A stretch of DNA of 27,560 bases from an uncultured Collinsella sp. (lineage in GTDB: Bacteria; Actinomycetota; Coriobacteriia; Coriobacteriales; Coriobacteriaceae). Of this stretch, positions 6,302-13,360 are shown in pieces. Numbering within the stretch: position 1 is the stretch's first letter; the number at the start of each line of letters is the position of its first letter. Position numbers and translations under genes: made by a program. The notes beneath the pieces were generated by a model. The model was given only the letters and a program-made list of their open reading frames with translations, searched no databases and was not told where the DNA came from. The stretch lies in the NCBI GenBank assembly GCA_959026535.1, contig CAUFMB010000029.1:1-27560 (forward strand). Reading direction: 5' to 3'.

Positions 6302-7006
6302 GTGAGCTTTATCAATACCATTCGCGAGGACATCAAGACCGTCCAGGCGCAGGACCCCGCCGCGCAAAACGGCCTGGTCATTTTCCTTTCGTACCCCGGT
6401 CTTCACGCCAAGTGGAATCACGTGCTCGAGCACTGGCTCTGGGAGCACGGCCATCGCTCGCTCGCCCGCGTGCTCTCGCAGCTCACCCGTCATATCACCG
6501 GCGTCGAGATTCATCCCGCCGCGAAAATTGGCAAGCACTTCTTTATCGACCACGCCATGGGCGTCGTCATCGGCGAGACCACCATTGTGGGCGACAACTG
6601 CGTGCTCTACCAGGGCGTCACGCTCGGCGGTACCGGCAACGAGACCGGTAAGCGCCACCCCACCCTGGGCAATAACGTCACTGTGGGCACAGGCGCCAAG
6701 GTGCTCGGCAACATCCGCATCGGCAACAACGTCAAGATCGGTGGCAACTCGGTCGTCGTCAAAGACGTACCCGATAACTGCACCGTCGTGGGCGTGCCCG
6801 GGCGCATCATCAAGCGCAACGGCTGCCGCGTGTTCGAGGAGAGCTTCGATGCCAAGCAGCATCGCGAGTATATGCCCGATGACGCCGCCGAGCAGTCCGC
6901 GCTCAACCGTCAGGGCATCACCGAAAACGCCCGCCGCGTCAAGGAACTCGAGCGAGAGGTGGCCGAGCTCAAAGCCCTCGTCGCCAAGCTCGTGGACGAA
7001 CGCTAG
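6302..7006 (+). CDS. cysE: serine O-acetyltransferase
   Basis: The product has 234 residues. CysE acetylates L-serine with acetyl-CoA to O-acetylserine, the first step of cysteine synthesis. Residues 65-170 form the left-handed beta-helix of hexapeptide repeats, with the active-site Asp-His pair (D83, H84 in FIDHAMGVVIGET), the LGGTG turn and the VPGRIIK exit. It is the short form lacking much of the N-terminal helical domain, like many Gram-positive and epsC-type enzymes. A charged helix (about 195-234) that may be a coiled coil ends the protein. The GTG at 6302 has AAGGGAGG seven bases upstream; a TTG at 6227 lies upstream of the -10 and is rejected. No O-acetylserine sulfhydrylase gene is adjacent. 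Confidence 0.93.
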   Translation: MSFINTIREDIKTVQAQDPAAQNGLVIFLSYPGLHAKWNHVLEHWLWEHGHRSLARVLSQLTRHITGVEIHPAAKIGKHFFIDHAMGVVIGETTIVGDNCVLYQGVTLGGTGNETGKRHPTLGNNVTVGTGAKVLGNIRIGNNVKIGGNSVVVKDVPDNCTVVGVPGRIIKRNGCRVFEESFDAKQHREYMPDDAAEQSALNRQGITENARRVKELEREVAELKALVAKLVDER

Positions 7007-7042
7007 AAGCGGGCAGCCGCGGTCAACATCGAAGCCAACGCA

Positions 7043-7083
7043 AAGGCGCGCCAGGGAGTTCATCCCCAGCGCGCCTTCTTTTC
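7043..7083 (+). terminator. intrinsic terminator of cysE
   Basis: AAGGCGCGC (7043-7051) pairs with GCGCGCCTT (7069-7077), with an inner AGGG/CCCC pairing, then TCTTTTC. Confidence 0.78.
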
Positions 7084-7087
7084 GAAT

Positions 7088-7114
7088 GTGACAAAGGGAC
7101 TGTCCCTTTGTCAC
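7088..7114. repeat. perfect palindrome GTGACAAAGGGAC-T-GTCCC...
   Basis: Thirteen-base perfect arms (7088-7100 and 7102-7114) flank one central T. The element abuts the stop codon of the minus-strand ABC gene (7116-7118). It shares a GGGACTGTCCC-type core with the other intergenic elements of the window. Confidence 0.75.
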
Positions 7115-7115
7115 C

Positions 7116-9122
7116 TTATGCGAACTGGCTCAAGTAGAGATCGGCGTAGGCACCCTCGGCAGCCAGCAGTTCCTTATGCGTACCCTGCTCGATGATGTTG
7201 CCGTGGTCCATGACCAAGATCAGGTCGGCGTCCACGATCGTCGACAGGCGATGCGCGATCACAAAGCTCGTACGCCCGCGCATGAGCGCGTCCATGGCGC
7301 GGCCGATGGCAAGCTCGGTACGCGTGTCCACGCTTGAGGTCGCCTCGTCCAGGATGAGAATCGCCGGGTTGTTGAGCAGCACGCGCGCGATGGTCAGCAG
7401 CTGACGCTGGCCCTGGCTGATGCTTTCGGCATCGTTGGCCACGCGCGTGTCGTAGCCCTGCGGCATGGTGCGCACAAAGAAGTCGACCTGCGCGGCGCGG
7501 GCGGCAGCCACGATCTCGTCGCGCGTCGCCTCGGGGCAGCCGTAGGCGATGTTTTCGGCAATCGTGCCATCGAACAGCCAGGCGTCCTGCAGCACCATGC
7601 CAAACTGCTGCCGCAGCTCGCCGCGATCCATGCGGCTCGTATCCACACCGTCGAGCGTAATGCGGCCGCCGTCGATCTCGTAAAAGCGCATGAGTAAGTT
7701 GATGAGCGTGGTCTTACCCGCACCCGTGGTTCCCACCACGGCAATCTTCTGGCCCGGCTCGGCGGTAAACGACACGTCGCGCATAAGCGGCTTGTCGGGC
7801 GAATAACCAAAGCGCACATGCTCAAAGGAGACGCAGCCCTCCACGCGACCCGGCAGCTTGGCGGCCTTGTCCGGCAGCGGATCGGCCTCCATCTCGGGCT
7901 CATCGAGCAGGTCGAACACGCGCTCTGCACTCGCCAGCGCGCTCTGCAGCGAGTTGAAGGTAAACGACAACTGCGTCATGGGCTCGGACGCCTCGTAGAT
8001 AAACTGGAAGAACGCCTGGAACACGCCGACGGTCATGTGACCGGCAACCAGCATGCTGCAGCCCACCAGCGCGATCACAATCTGCGCCAAACGGCCGATA
8101 AAGCGCACCGCAGGGCCGACGGCATTGATCATAAAGTCGGCCTTGGTACTCACGCGCGCTAGCTCCCTCGAGGCCTCATGCACTTCGGCAGAACTCTGAC
8201 GCTCGCGGTTGAATGCGCGAATCACCAAACGGCCCGAATAGCCTTCCTCGACCGCGCTCGTAATTTTGGACACCCACTCCTGGCGCTCACCGGTCACGTC
8301 ATGCGTGCGACGCGAGACCACTTTGGTCACCAGCAGCGACAACGCCATAAAGAACAAAAAGACTAGCGTGAGCGGCACGCTAAACACGAACATCATGATG
8401 ATGGCACCCGTCACGGTACCGATCGATACCAGCAGCTGCAGCAATCCGCGCTGCATACTCTCGGACATCTTGTCCAGGTCGTTGGTCGCGCGGCTGACGA
8501 CCTCGCCGGGACGATGCGCGTCAAAATAGGCGAGCGGCAGACGGTTGAGCTTTTGCGCGATGCGGTTGCGCAGGCGCAGATTGAGGCGTTCGGCCACGCT
8601 CGACATCAAAAAGCTCTGGAGCGCGTAGAACGAAGCGGCGGCCGTCCAAATCAAAAAGTAGATGAAGATAGTCCTGCCGTAGTTCTCCCAGGTGATGCTG
8701 AAGGTGGCGTTGTTGACAAACGCTACCTGAATGTGGCCCCACAGCTCATCGATCACGCGGGCGCTATATGCCGGCGCGGCAGTGTTAAAGATGACATAGA
8801 ACACAATGCTCGCGAACACGATATAGAAGCGCCAATGGTCGCCGGCAGCCTCACTCCACAGACGGCGCACCGTCGCCCAGGTATCCCGAGGCGTCTCGTC
8901 CTCGTCTTCGTCGTCCACGTCGCGCATACGCTCTGCCTCGGCGCGGGCGCGCTCGTCCTCGGCACGTTCGTTTTCCTCGTAGAGCGCTTGGCGGCGAGCC
9001 TCGCGCTCGGCTGCAGCCTTGGCGGCGTCATCCAGCTCGGTCGACGCGGCAGCCGTTTCCTCGACCAGTCCCGCGGCAGCGGCGTCATCAACGCCGCCCT
9101 GCTTCTTGAGCTCCTCGGTCAT
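7116..9122 (-). CDS. ABC transporter half, permease-ATPase (catalytic-site subunit)
   Basis: The product has 668 residues. Residues 1-80 are an acidic, Ala/Glu/Arg-rich cytoplasmic extension not usual for the family. Residues 90-400 hold the six-helix exporter domain and 430-668 the ATPase. Walker A is GTTGAGKT (464-471), Walker B ILILDEA (588-594) with the catalytic Glu present, and the signature is SQGQR (569-573), with Gln in place of the second Gly of SGGQ. The ATG at 9122 follows the upstream ABC gene's stop by one base; GGGAGG inside that gene's end is its ribosome site, so the two are translationally coupled. It is the MdlB/YheH-like half of a heterodimeric multidrug or lipid exporter; substrate unknown. 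Confidence 0.93.
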   Translation of the reverse strand: MTEELKKQGGVDDAAAAGLVEETAAASTELDDAAKAAAEREARRQALYEENERAEDERARAEAERMRDVDDEDEDETPRDTWATVRRLWSEAAGDHWRFYIVFASIVFYVIFNTAAPAYSARVIDELWGHIQVAFVNNATFSITWENYGRTIFIYFLIWTAAASFYALQSFLMSSVAERLNLRLRNRIAQKLNRLPLAYFDAHRPGEVVSRATNDLDKMSESMQRGLLQLLVSIGTVTGAIIMMFVFSVPLTLVFLFFMALSLLVTKVVSRRTHDVTGERQEWVSKITSAVEEGYSGRLVIRAFNRERQSSAEVHEASRELARVSTKADFMINAVGPAVRFIGRLAQIVIALVGCSMLVAGHMTVGVFQAFFQFIYEASEPMTQLSFTFNSLQSALASAERVFDLLDEPEMEADPLPDKAAKLPGRVEGCVSFEHVRFGYSPDKPLMRDVSFTAEPGQKIAVVGTTGAGKTTLINLLMRFYEIDGGRITLDGVDTSRMDRGELRQQFGMVLQDAWLFDGTIAENIAYGCPEATRDEIVAAARAAQVDFFVRTMPQGYDTRVANDAESISQGQRQLLTIARVLLNNPAILILDEATSSVDTRTELAIGRAMDALMRGRTSFVIAHRLSTIVDADLILVMDHGNIIEQGTHKELLAAEGAYADLYLSQFA

Positions 9123-9123
9123 G

Positions 9124-10860
9124 CTACTCACCTCCCTTCATCTGCGATTCCGCGATGGCGCGGTACACCTCACAGGTTTCCATAAGCTCGCCATGCGTGC
9201 CCAGACCCACAACCTCGCCATCCTTGAGCACGACGATCTGGTCGGCGTGCAAGATCGTCGAGATGCGCTGCGCGATGATGAGCACCGCAGCGTCACGCGT
9301 CTCGTCTTGCAACGCATGACGCAGGGCCGCATCGGTCTTAAAGTCCAGAGCAGAAAAACTGTCGTCGAAGATATACAGGTCGGCGCGCTTCATGAGCGCG
9401 CGAGCAATGGCCAGACGTTGGCGCTGGCCACCCGAGAAGTTCGTACCGCCCTGCGCCACCGGGGTATCGAGCCCCTGCGGCTGATCGAGCACAAAGGTGC
9501 TCTGGGCAACCTGGAGCGCATGAAGCATGTCGGCCTCAGTCGCGTCTTCGTTGCCAAAGCGCAGATTGCTTGCCACGGTGCCCGAGAACAGCCATGCTTT
9601 TTGCGGCACATAGGCAATGCGCCCGCGAATCTCACCTTGCGAAAGCTCGCGCAGGTCGACGCCGTCCAGGCGAACGGCGCCCTTGGTGGCATCGTGGAAG
9701 CGCAGCAAGAGCTTTGCCACCGTCGACTTACCCGAACCCGTCGAGCCGACGATTGCGGTCGTCTGACCGCGACGACAAGTAAAGTTCAAATTGCACAGCG
9801 TGTCCTCGTCGGCGTCGTCAAAGCGAAACGACATATGATCGAACACGGCAACAGCATCCGCATCGTCCTCGGAGGCAGGCGCCCCGTCACCCAGCGTACG
9901 CTGGCCATCGACGATGCTCGGCTCAATCTCCAGCACTTGCTGTGCACGGCTTAGGCATGCCGCGGCGCGTGGCAGAGTTAGCACCACCATCTGCGCCATC
10001 ATCACAAAGAACAGGATCAGAATTGCATACTCCAGCACCGCCGAGATACTCGCAATCTGCATGGCGTGGGCGCCTACGCGGTTGCCGCCCACCCACAGCA
10101 CCGCCACCTCGGCGATGTTCATCAAAAAGAAGCTTGAGCTGTCGAGGCCCACAAACAGGTGGTTGACTTTGATGGCGTTGGCGGCGTATTCGCTAAACAC
10201 CTCGTCCAGACGCCGTTCCTCGTGGCGCTCCTTGTTAAACGCACGGATGACGCGCACGCCCACGATGTTTTCGCGCAGCACCACGTTCATGCGGTCGATA
10301 AAGCTCTGCAAGCGCATAAAGATCGGAGCCGCGTTGGCAACCGTAAAGACCGCCGCCACCAGCACAATCGCAACGACTACGCCCAGAAGCGTGCCCATGG
10401 CAGGATCGATAAACCAGGCAAAGATGATGCCCGCCACAGCCAAAAACGGCACGGGCAGCACCAGCTGAATCGTCTGCAGAATCGCCTGCTGAATCACGTT
10501 GATGTCGTTGAGCGAGCGGGTGATCATCGATCCGGTGCCAAAGCGCTCAAAATCGCTGGCCGCGAGCTCGAGCGATTTGTCGTACACGGCATTGCGGATA
10601 TCGCAAGCCACGTTGGCGGCCAGGCGCGCCGAAAGATAGCAGCCCAGCACCGTGCCGCCGCTAGCCATGCTGGTCGCGATAAACATGTATAGGCCGTTGC
10701 GTAAAATGTAGTCGACATCGCCCGTGGTAATACCGGTGTTGACCATGTTCGCCAGCATCGTGGGAACCAACAGCGTACCGACGTTATCCACCAGCAGCAC
10801 CAGCAGCGTCACTGCGACAAGCCCTCGATAGGGCTTCATAAACCTCATTAACAGTCGCAC
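9124..10860 (-). CDS. ABC transporter half, permease-ATPase (degenerate-site subunit)
   Basis: The product has 578 residues, with membrane helices over about 15-300 and the ATPase from 335. Walker A is GSTGSGKST (372-380) and the signature is a canonical SGGQR (476-480). Walker B reads LYIFDD (495-500), with Asp where the catalytic Glu should be. That is the mark of the MdlA/YheI/LmrC-type half of heterodimeric exporters. Paired with the downstream subunit it gives one competent and one degenerate ATP site. The GTG at 10860 overlaps the marR stop by 13 bases; an ATG at 10848 in TAATG is an equally possible coupled start. Substrate unknown. Confidence 0.93.
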   Translation of the reverse strand: MRLLMRFMKPYRGLVAVTLLVLLVDNVGTLLVPTMLANMVNTGITTGDVDYILRNGLYMFIATSMASGGTVLGCYLSARLAANVACDIRNAVYDKSLELAASDFERFGTGSMITRSLNDINVIQQAILQTIQLVLPVPFLAVAGIIFAWFIDPAMGTLLGVVVAIVLVAAVFTVANAAPIFMRLQSFIDRMNVVLRENIVGVRVIRAFNKERHEERRLDEVFSEYAANAIKVNHLFVGLDSSSFFLMNIAEVAVLWVGGNRVGAHAMQIASISAVLEYAILILFFVMMAQMVVLTLPRAAACLSRAQQVLEIEPSIVDGQRTLGDGAPASEDDADAVAVFDHMSFRFDDADEDTLCNLNFTCRRGQTTAIVGSTGSGKSTVAKLLLRFHDATKGAVRLDGVDLRELSQGEIRGRIAYVPQKAWLFSGTVASNLRFGNEDATEADMLHALQVAQSTFVLDQPQGLDTPVAQGGTNFSGGQRQRLAIARALMKRADLYIFDDSFSALDFKTDAALRHALQDETRDAAVLIIAQRISTILHADQIVVLKDGEVVGLGTHGELMETCEVYRAIAESQMKGGE

Positions 10861-11348
10861 GACTCCCCCTCACCTTGATTCTCGGCTAGGCTCTCGGCAG
10901 CGATATGCTGCTTAAAGGCATCGCACTCATCGCCGAGCGCATGGGAAAATTTTCCGATTAGGCGCATGATTTCGCGCTGCTCACACGGCTCAAGCGCGCC
11001 AAAGGCTCGCTGTTCGGCCTTGAGTGCCGGCAGCGCATAACGCTCGGCAAATCGCCTGCCCTCTTCGGTCAGGCTCACAACCTTGTTCTTACGGCTGCCT
11101 TCGGCAAACTCCAACGTTGCGAACCCCCGCGCCGTCAAGGTTTTAATTGCAGAGTTGATGGTCTGCTTGCTGTAGAACCATTCGCTTGTCAGACGGCTTA
11201 CGGCAATACTGCCGCCCGCCGTGCTGGTATCGACGAGCATCCAGTAAGCGCAGTCCGAAAGGCCGCAGGCGCGCGAGAACTCCGAATAGATATGGTCGAG
11301 TCCATTGAGCAACCGGTCGAAGTCGACCAGTGTAACCGCACTATTCAT
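10848..11348 (-). CDS. MarR-family transcriptional regulator
   Basis: The product has 166 residues. A winged helix-turn-helix lies at about residues 30-100: SRLTSEWFYSKQTINSAIK is the recognition region, and LEFAEGSRKNKVVSLTEEG is the wing, with the Lys/Arg and TEEG positions typical of MarR. A short Cys-containing tail ends the protein. The ATG at 11348 has GGTGGGA a few bases upstream. It is first in an operon with the two ABC genes, overlapping the first of them, and is therefore most likely a drug- or metabolite-responsive autorepressor of the exporter. Confidence 0.92.
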   Translation of the reverse strand: MNSAVTLVDFDRLLNGLDHIYSEFSRACGLSDCAYWMLVDTSTAGGSIAVSRLTSEWFYSKQTINSAIKTLTARGFATLEFAEGSRKNKVVSLTEEGRRFAERYALPALKAEQRAFGALEPCEQREIMRLIGKFSHALGDECDAFKQHIAAESLAENQGEGESCDC

Positions 11349-11363
11349 CTATCCCACCATTCG

Positions 11364-11384
11364 ATTGTCCGATTTTTGACCAAT
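11364..11384. promoter_or_regulatory. operator-like dyad upstream of marR
   Basis: ATTG (11364-11367) and CAAT (11381-11384) bound an imperfect 21-bp dyad with TC/GA inside. A related direct repeat, GATTAGTCCGAGTTTT (about 11397-11412), overlaps the -10. Both sites lie where a MarR autorepressor would bind. Confidence 0.4.
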
Positions 11385-11395
11385 TTTGTGTCTCT

Positions 11396-11424
11396 AGATT
11401 AGTCCGAGTTTTGGCTATCGTCAA
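11396..11424 (-). promoter_or_regulatory. promoter of the MarR-ABC operon
   Basis: TTGACG (11419-11424, minus), a 17-base spacer and TAATCT (11396-11401, minus) lie 48 bases before the marR start codon. It is the best sigma-70-type match in the window. Confidence 0.65.
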
Positions 11425-11465
11425 CAGGCTCTCCGCAAATGCGTGCACTTTTATGGCCCATCGAC

Positions 11466-11503
11466 AGAAAAAGACCGCCGGCGCGGGGGCGGCGCCAGCG
11501 GTC
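11466..11503 (-). terminator. intrinsic terminator of the 96-residue gene
   Basis: GACCGCCGGCGC (11473-11484) pairs with GCGCCAGCGGTC (11492-11503), one mismatch. On the minus strand TTTTTCTG follows the stem. Confidence 0.82.
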
Positions 11504-11529
11504 ACGTGAAAATCGGGTTTTATTGCCTG

Positions 11530-11820
11530 TTAAGCGGCGACGGCCTCGTAGACCGTAGCGCCCGAGAAGCTGTCATGCAGGCTCTTGCCGGCAATCCACG
11601 GCAGCTCGACGACCTCGCAGACCGTGTTGACCAGCTCGGAGCAGTCAGTAAAGTGGCCCTTGTCGTTGAGGGCCTCGCAATCCTGAACACGCCAATAGCC
11701 ATCGGTGTGCGTGATGTAGTACTCGTGATCGTTGATCGACACGAAAGCGCGCGTCTTGGAACGCAGCAGCTTCAGAAATCCTTCGAAATCGGTCTCGACG
11801 ACATCTCCAGCCTGGAACAT
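11530..11820 (-). CDS. 96-residue conserved-looking hypothetical protein
   Basis: I do not recognise this protein. It is soluble and mildly acidic, with no signal or membrane segment. It starts MFQAGDVVETDFEGFLKLL and contains FVSINDHEYYITHTDGYW, which suggests a small beta-sheet domain; three cysteines are spread through it. The ATG at 11820 follows AGGAGG by eight bases, a very good ribosome site, and a strong terminator closes the gene. So it is a genuine, separately transcribed unit. Confidence 0.82.
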   Translation of the reverse strand: MFQAGDVVETDFEGFLKLLRSKTRAFVSINDHEYYITHTDGYWRVQDCEALNDKGHFTDCSELVNTVCEVVELPWIAGKSLHDSFSGATVYEAVAA

Positions 11821-11856
11821 GATGTTACCTCCTGGCCCGGCGCCACCACGGCGCAT

Positions 11857-11894
11857 TGATAAACGTTGGTACTCCTTTAGTAAAACCTTTATCA
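11857..11894. promoter_or_regulatory. dyad before the 96-residue gene
   Basis: TGATAAACGTT (11857-11867) and AACCTTTATCA (11884-11894) are reverse complements with one mismatch around a 16-base spacer. It lies 37-74 bases upstream of the start codon, in the leader or promoter; an operator or a leader hairpin are both possible. No convincing promoter hexamers were found nearby. Confidence 0.4.
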
Positions 11895-11974
11895 GAGGTT
11901 ATGCGTTCGTCATTTAGGCAAGTGGTAAAAAACCGCAGGGTAGACGGGATAAAACGTTTAACCATCCCATTGGT

Positions 11975-12003
11975 TTGTCACATTCTGAAGGTACTTTTAT
12001 GCA
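11975..12003 (+). promoter_or_regulatory. nitroreductase promoter candidate
   Basis: TTGTCA (11975-11980), a 17-base spacer and TATGCA (11998-12003) lie about 110 bases before the start codon. Confidence 0.35.
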
Positions 12004-12114
12004 AACCTATTTTCCCAATTGGAATCTATCCTTTTGGCCGGGCAATTGACCGTCTATCGTTTGAGCCCGACGGGTATGAACGGGGCATCTGCAACGCCAC
12101 CGCAAGGAGACACC

Positions 12115-12636
12115 ATGGAGACTATCGAAGCACTCATTCACCGCCGCAGCTGCCGCAACTACAGCGATCGTCCCGTCGAGGCCGAAAAGCTTGCACGTAT
12201 TATCGAAGCCGGCCAATATGCACCGAGCGGCATGGGCCGCCAGCCGGTGACGTTTGTCGCCGTCACCGACCCCGCGACCGTCGAGCGTCTCTCACAGTTC
12301 AACGCCCAGGTCATGGGCAGCAACAGCGACCCCTTCTATGGCGCCAAGACCGTTGTGGTGGTGCTGGTTGACCGCAGCGTGCCCACACACCTGGAAGACG
12401 GCTCGCTCGCCATGGGCAACCTGCTCAATGCTGCCTATGCGCTGGGTGTCGATTCGTGCTGGATTCACCGCGCGCATGAGGTCTTTGACTCGCCCGAGGG
12501 TCTGGAGCTGCTGGCCAGCTGGGGCCTGCCCGCCGACGGCAGCCTGCGCGGTGTCGGTAACTGCATTCTGGGCTATGCCGAGGATACGCTTCCCGAGCCC
12601 AAACCCCGCCGCGACAACATCATCTACGTAAGGTAA
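12115..12636 (+). CDS. nitroreductase family protein
   Basis: The 173-residue product is a short FMN-dependent nitroreductase. FMN-phosphate residues are in HRRSCRNYSDRPV (9-21). APSGMGRQPVTFVAV (36-50) is the flavin/NAD(P)H loop, and the C-terminal GNCILGYAEDTLP matches the family's I-x-G-Y-P ending. It lacks the insertions of NfsA/NfsB, which suggests the compact clostridial type with unknown electron acceptor. AAGGAG lies six bases before the ATG at 12115; the frame opens earlier at 12019 without a ribosome site. Single gene, no clear terminator besides the repeat at 12649-12694. Confidence 0.92.
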   Translation: METIEALIHRRSCRNYSDRPVEAEKLARIIEAGQYAPSGMGRQPVTFVAVTDPATVERLSQFNAQVMGSNSDPFYGAKTVVVVLVDRSVPTHLEDGSLAMGNLLNAAYALGVDSCWIHRAHEVFDSPEGLELLASWGLPADGSLRGVGNCILGYAEDTLPEPKPRRDNIIYVR

Positions 12637-12648
12637 CCCGGGAGCGTC

Positions 12649-12694
12649 AGCGGGGGTGGCTAATTTGGGACAGGGCTATTTTAGCTACCCCGCT
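12649..12694. repeat. intergenic hairpin repeat with GGGACAGGG core
   Basis: AGCGGGGGTGGCTAA (12649-12663) pairs with TTAGCTACCCCGCT (12681-12694), one mismatch and one bulge. The loop holds TTGGGACAGGGC. It sits between the convergent nitroreductase and 191-residue genes. It is probably a member of a dispersed family sharing GGGACAG; a terminator role is possible, though no T-run follows. Confidence 0.65.
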
Positions 12695-12700
12695 CGCAAC

Positions 12701-13276
12701 TTATATTGACGTCGCCGTTGTCGTCGTTTCGTTCGTGTGAGTCGTTTCGGCGTCGTCGCCTTGCTTGTCTTCGTCCTTTTGAGCATCGGCGATGGTGGAG
12801 GCCGCCGCAACGATGCCGCGCTGGGGTGCGACGCCCGTCTGGGTCTGAGCGCCCTCGACAACTTCTGTGCCTGCATGCGCGAGCTCAGGCGATTTAAACA
12901 CTGCGTCCAAGTTGGCGCCACCGCCGGCGTAGCCGAGCGCGGCGAGTGCGATGACGATCACTGCAACGACGGCCACGATCGGCACATAACGATGCCAACC
13001 AGCCGGGTTGAGCCCGCTGCGGCGAGCCGCCCCGCGACTGATGTAACCAAGCGTGCCGTCGTGCTTGAGCTTTGAGCCCACCACGCGTTTGCGGCCCCAC
13101 AGCGAGGACTCTGCCTGCATTGCCAAGCGGGCGCTTGCCGAAGGATAGCCGTATTTAGTGCGCTTGAACGAGCCATCAAACCCCGAGGCGTGTTTGCCCC
13201 ACGTCACCGATGTCGTGCGTCGGTTGACCGGCGCGGCACTCCGCCTTCTGCGGCTCGGTTTTGAAGTCTCAGCCAT
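12701..13276 (-). CDS. single-pass membrane protein of unknown function
   Basis: A 191-residue protein that I do not recognise. Residues 1-96 are very basic (RRRR near the start, many Lys/Arg and Ser) and would be cytoplasmic. One membrane helix lies at about 97-118. The remaining 73 residues are outside and low-complexity, ending in an acidic Thr-rich tail (DEDKQGDDAE, then TTHTNETTTT). The ATG at 13276 is preceded by GAGGG; 54 bases of in-frame upstream sequence fall between promoter and start. A promoter is seen at 13321-13349. The topology could suit a DNA- or nucleotide-facing basic domain, but nothing shows this. Confidence 0.8.
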   Translation of the reverse strand: MAETSKPSRRRRSAAPVNRRTTSVTWGKHASGFDGSFKRTKYGYPSASARLAMQAESSLWGRKRVVGSKLKHDGTLGYISRGAARRSGLNPAGWHRYVPIVAVVAVIVIALAALGYAGGGANLDAVFKSPELAHAGTEVVEGAQTQTGVAPQRGIVAAASTIADAQKDEDKQGDDAETTHTNETTTTATSI

Positions 13277-13320
13277 ATGCCCTCGCACGCCGTAACCAAA
13301 TCGAGACAATAACGCTTTGG

Positions 13321-13349
13321 ACTGTAGCACACGCGTCGCGCGCGGTCAC
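13321..13349 (-). promoter_or_regulatory. promoter of the 191-residue membrane protein gene
   Basis: GTGACC (13344-13349, minus), a 17-base spacer and an extended -10 TGC-TACAGT (TACAGT 13321-13326, minus). It lies 45 bases upstream of the start codon and just beyond the upstream gene's stop. Confidence 0.5.
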
Positions 13350-13360
13350 GGGCGCCTCGC

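Noticed and set aside
234..12705. Shared ten-mer GCAACTTATA beside the palindromes at 172-240 and 12649-12694
   Set aside because: Hundreds of ten-mer repeats are expected by chance in 27 kb, so alone it is not evidence of kinship.
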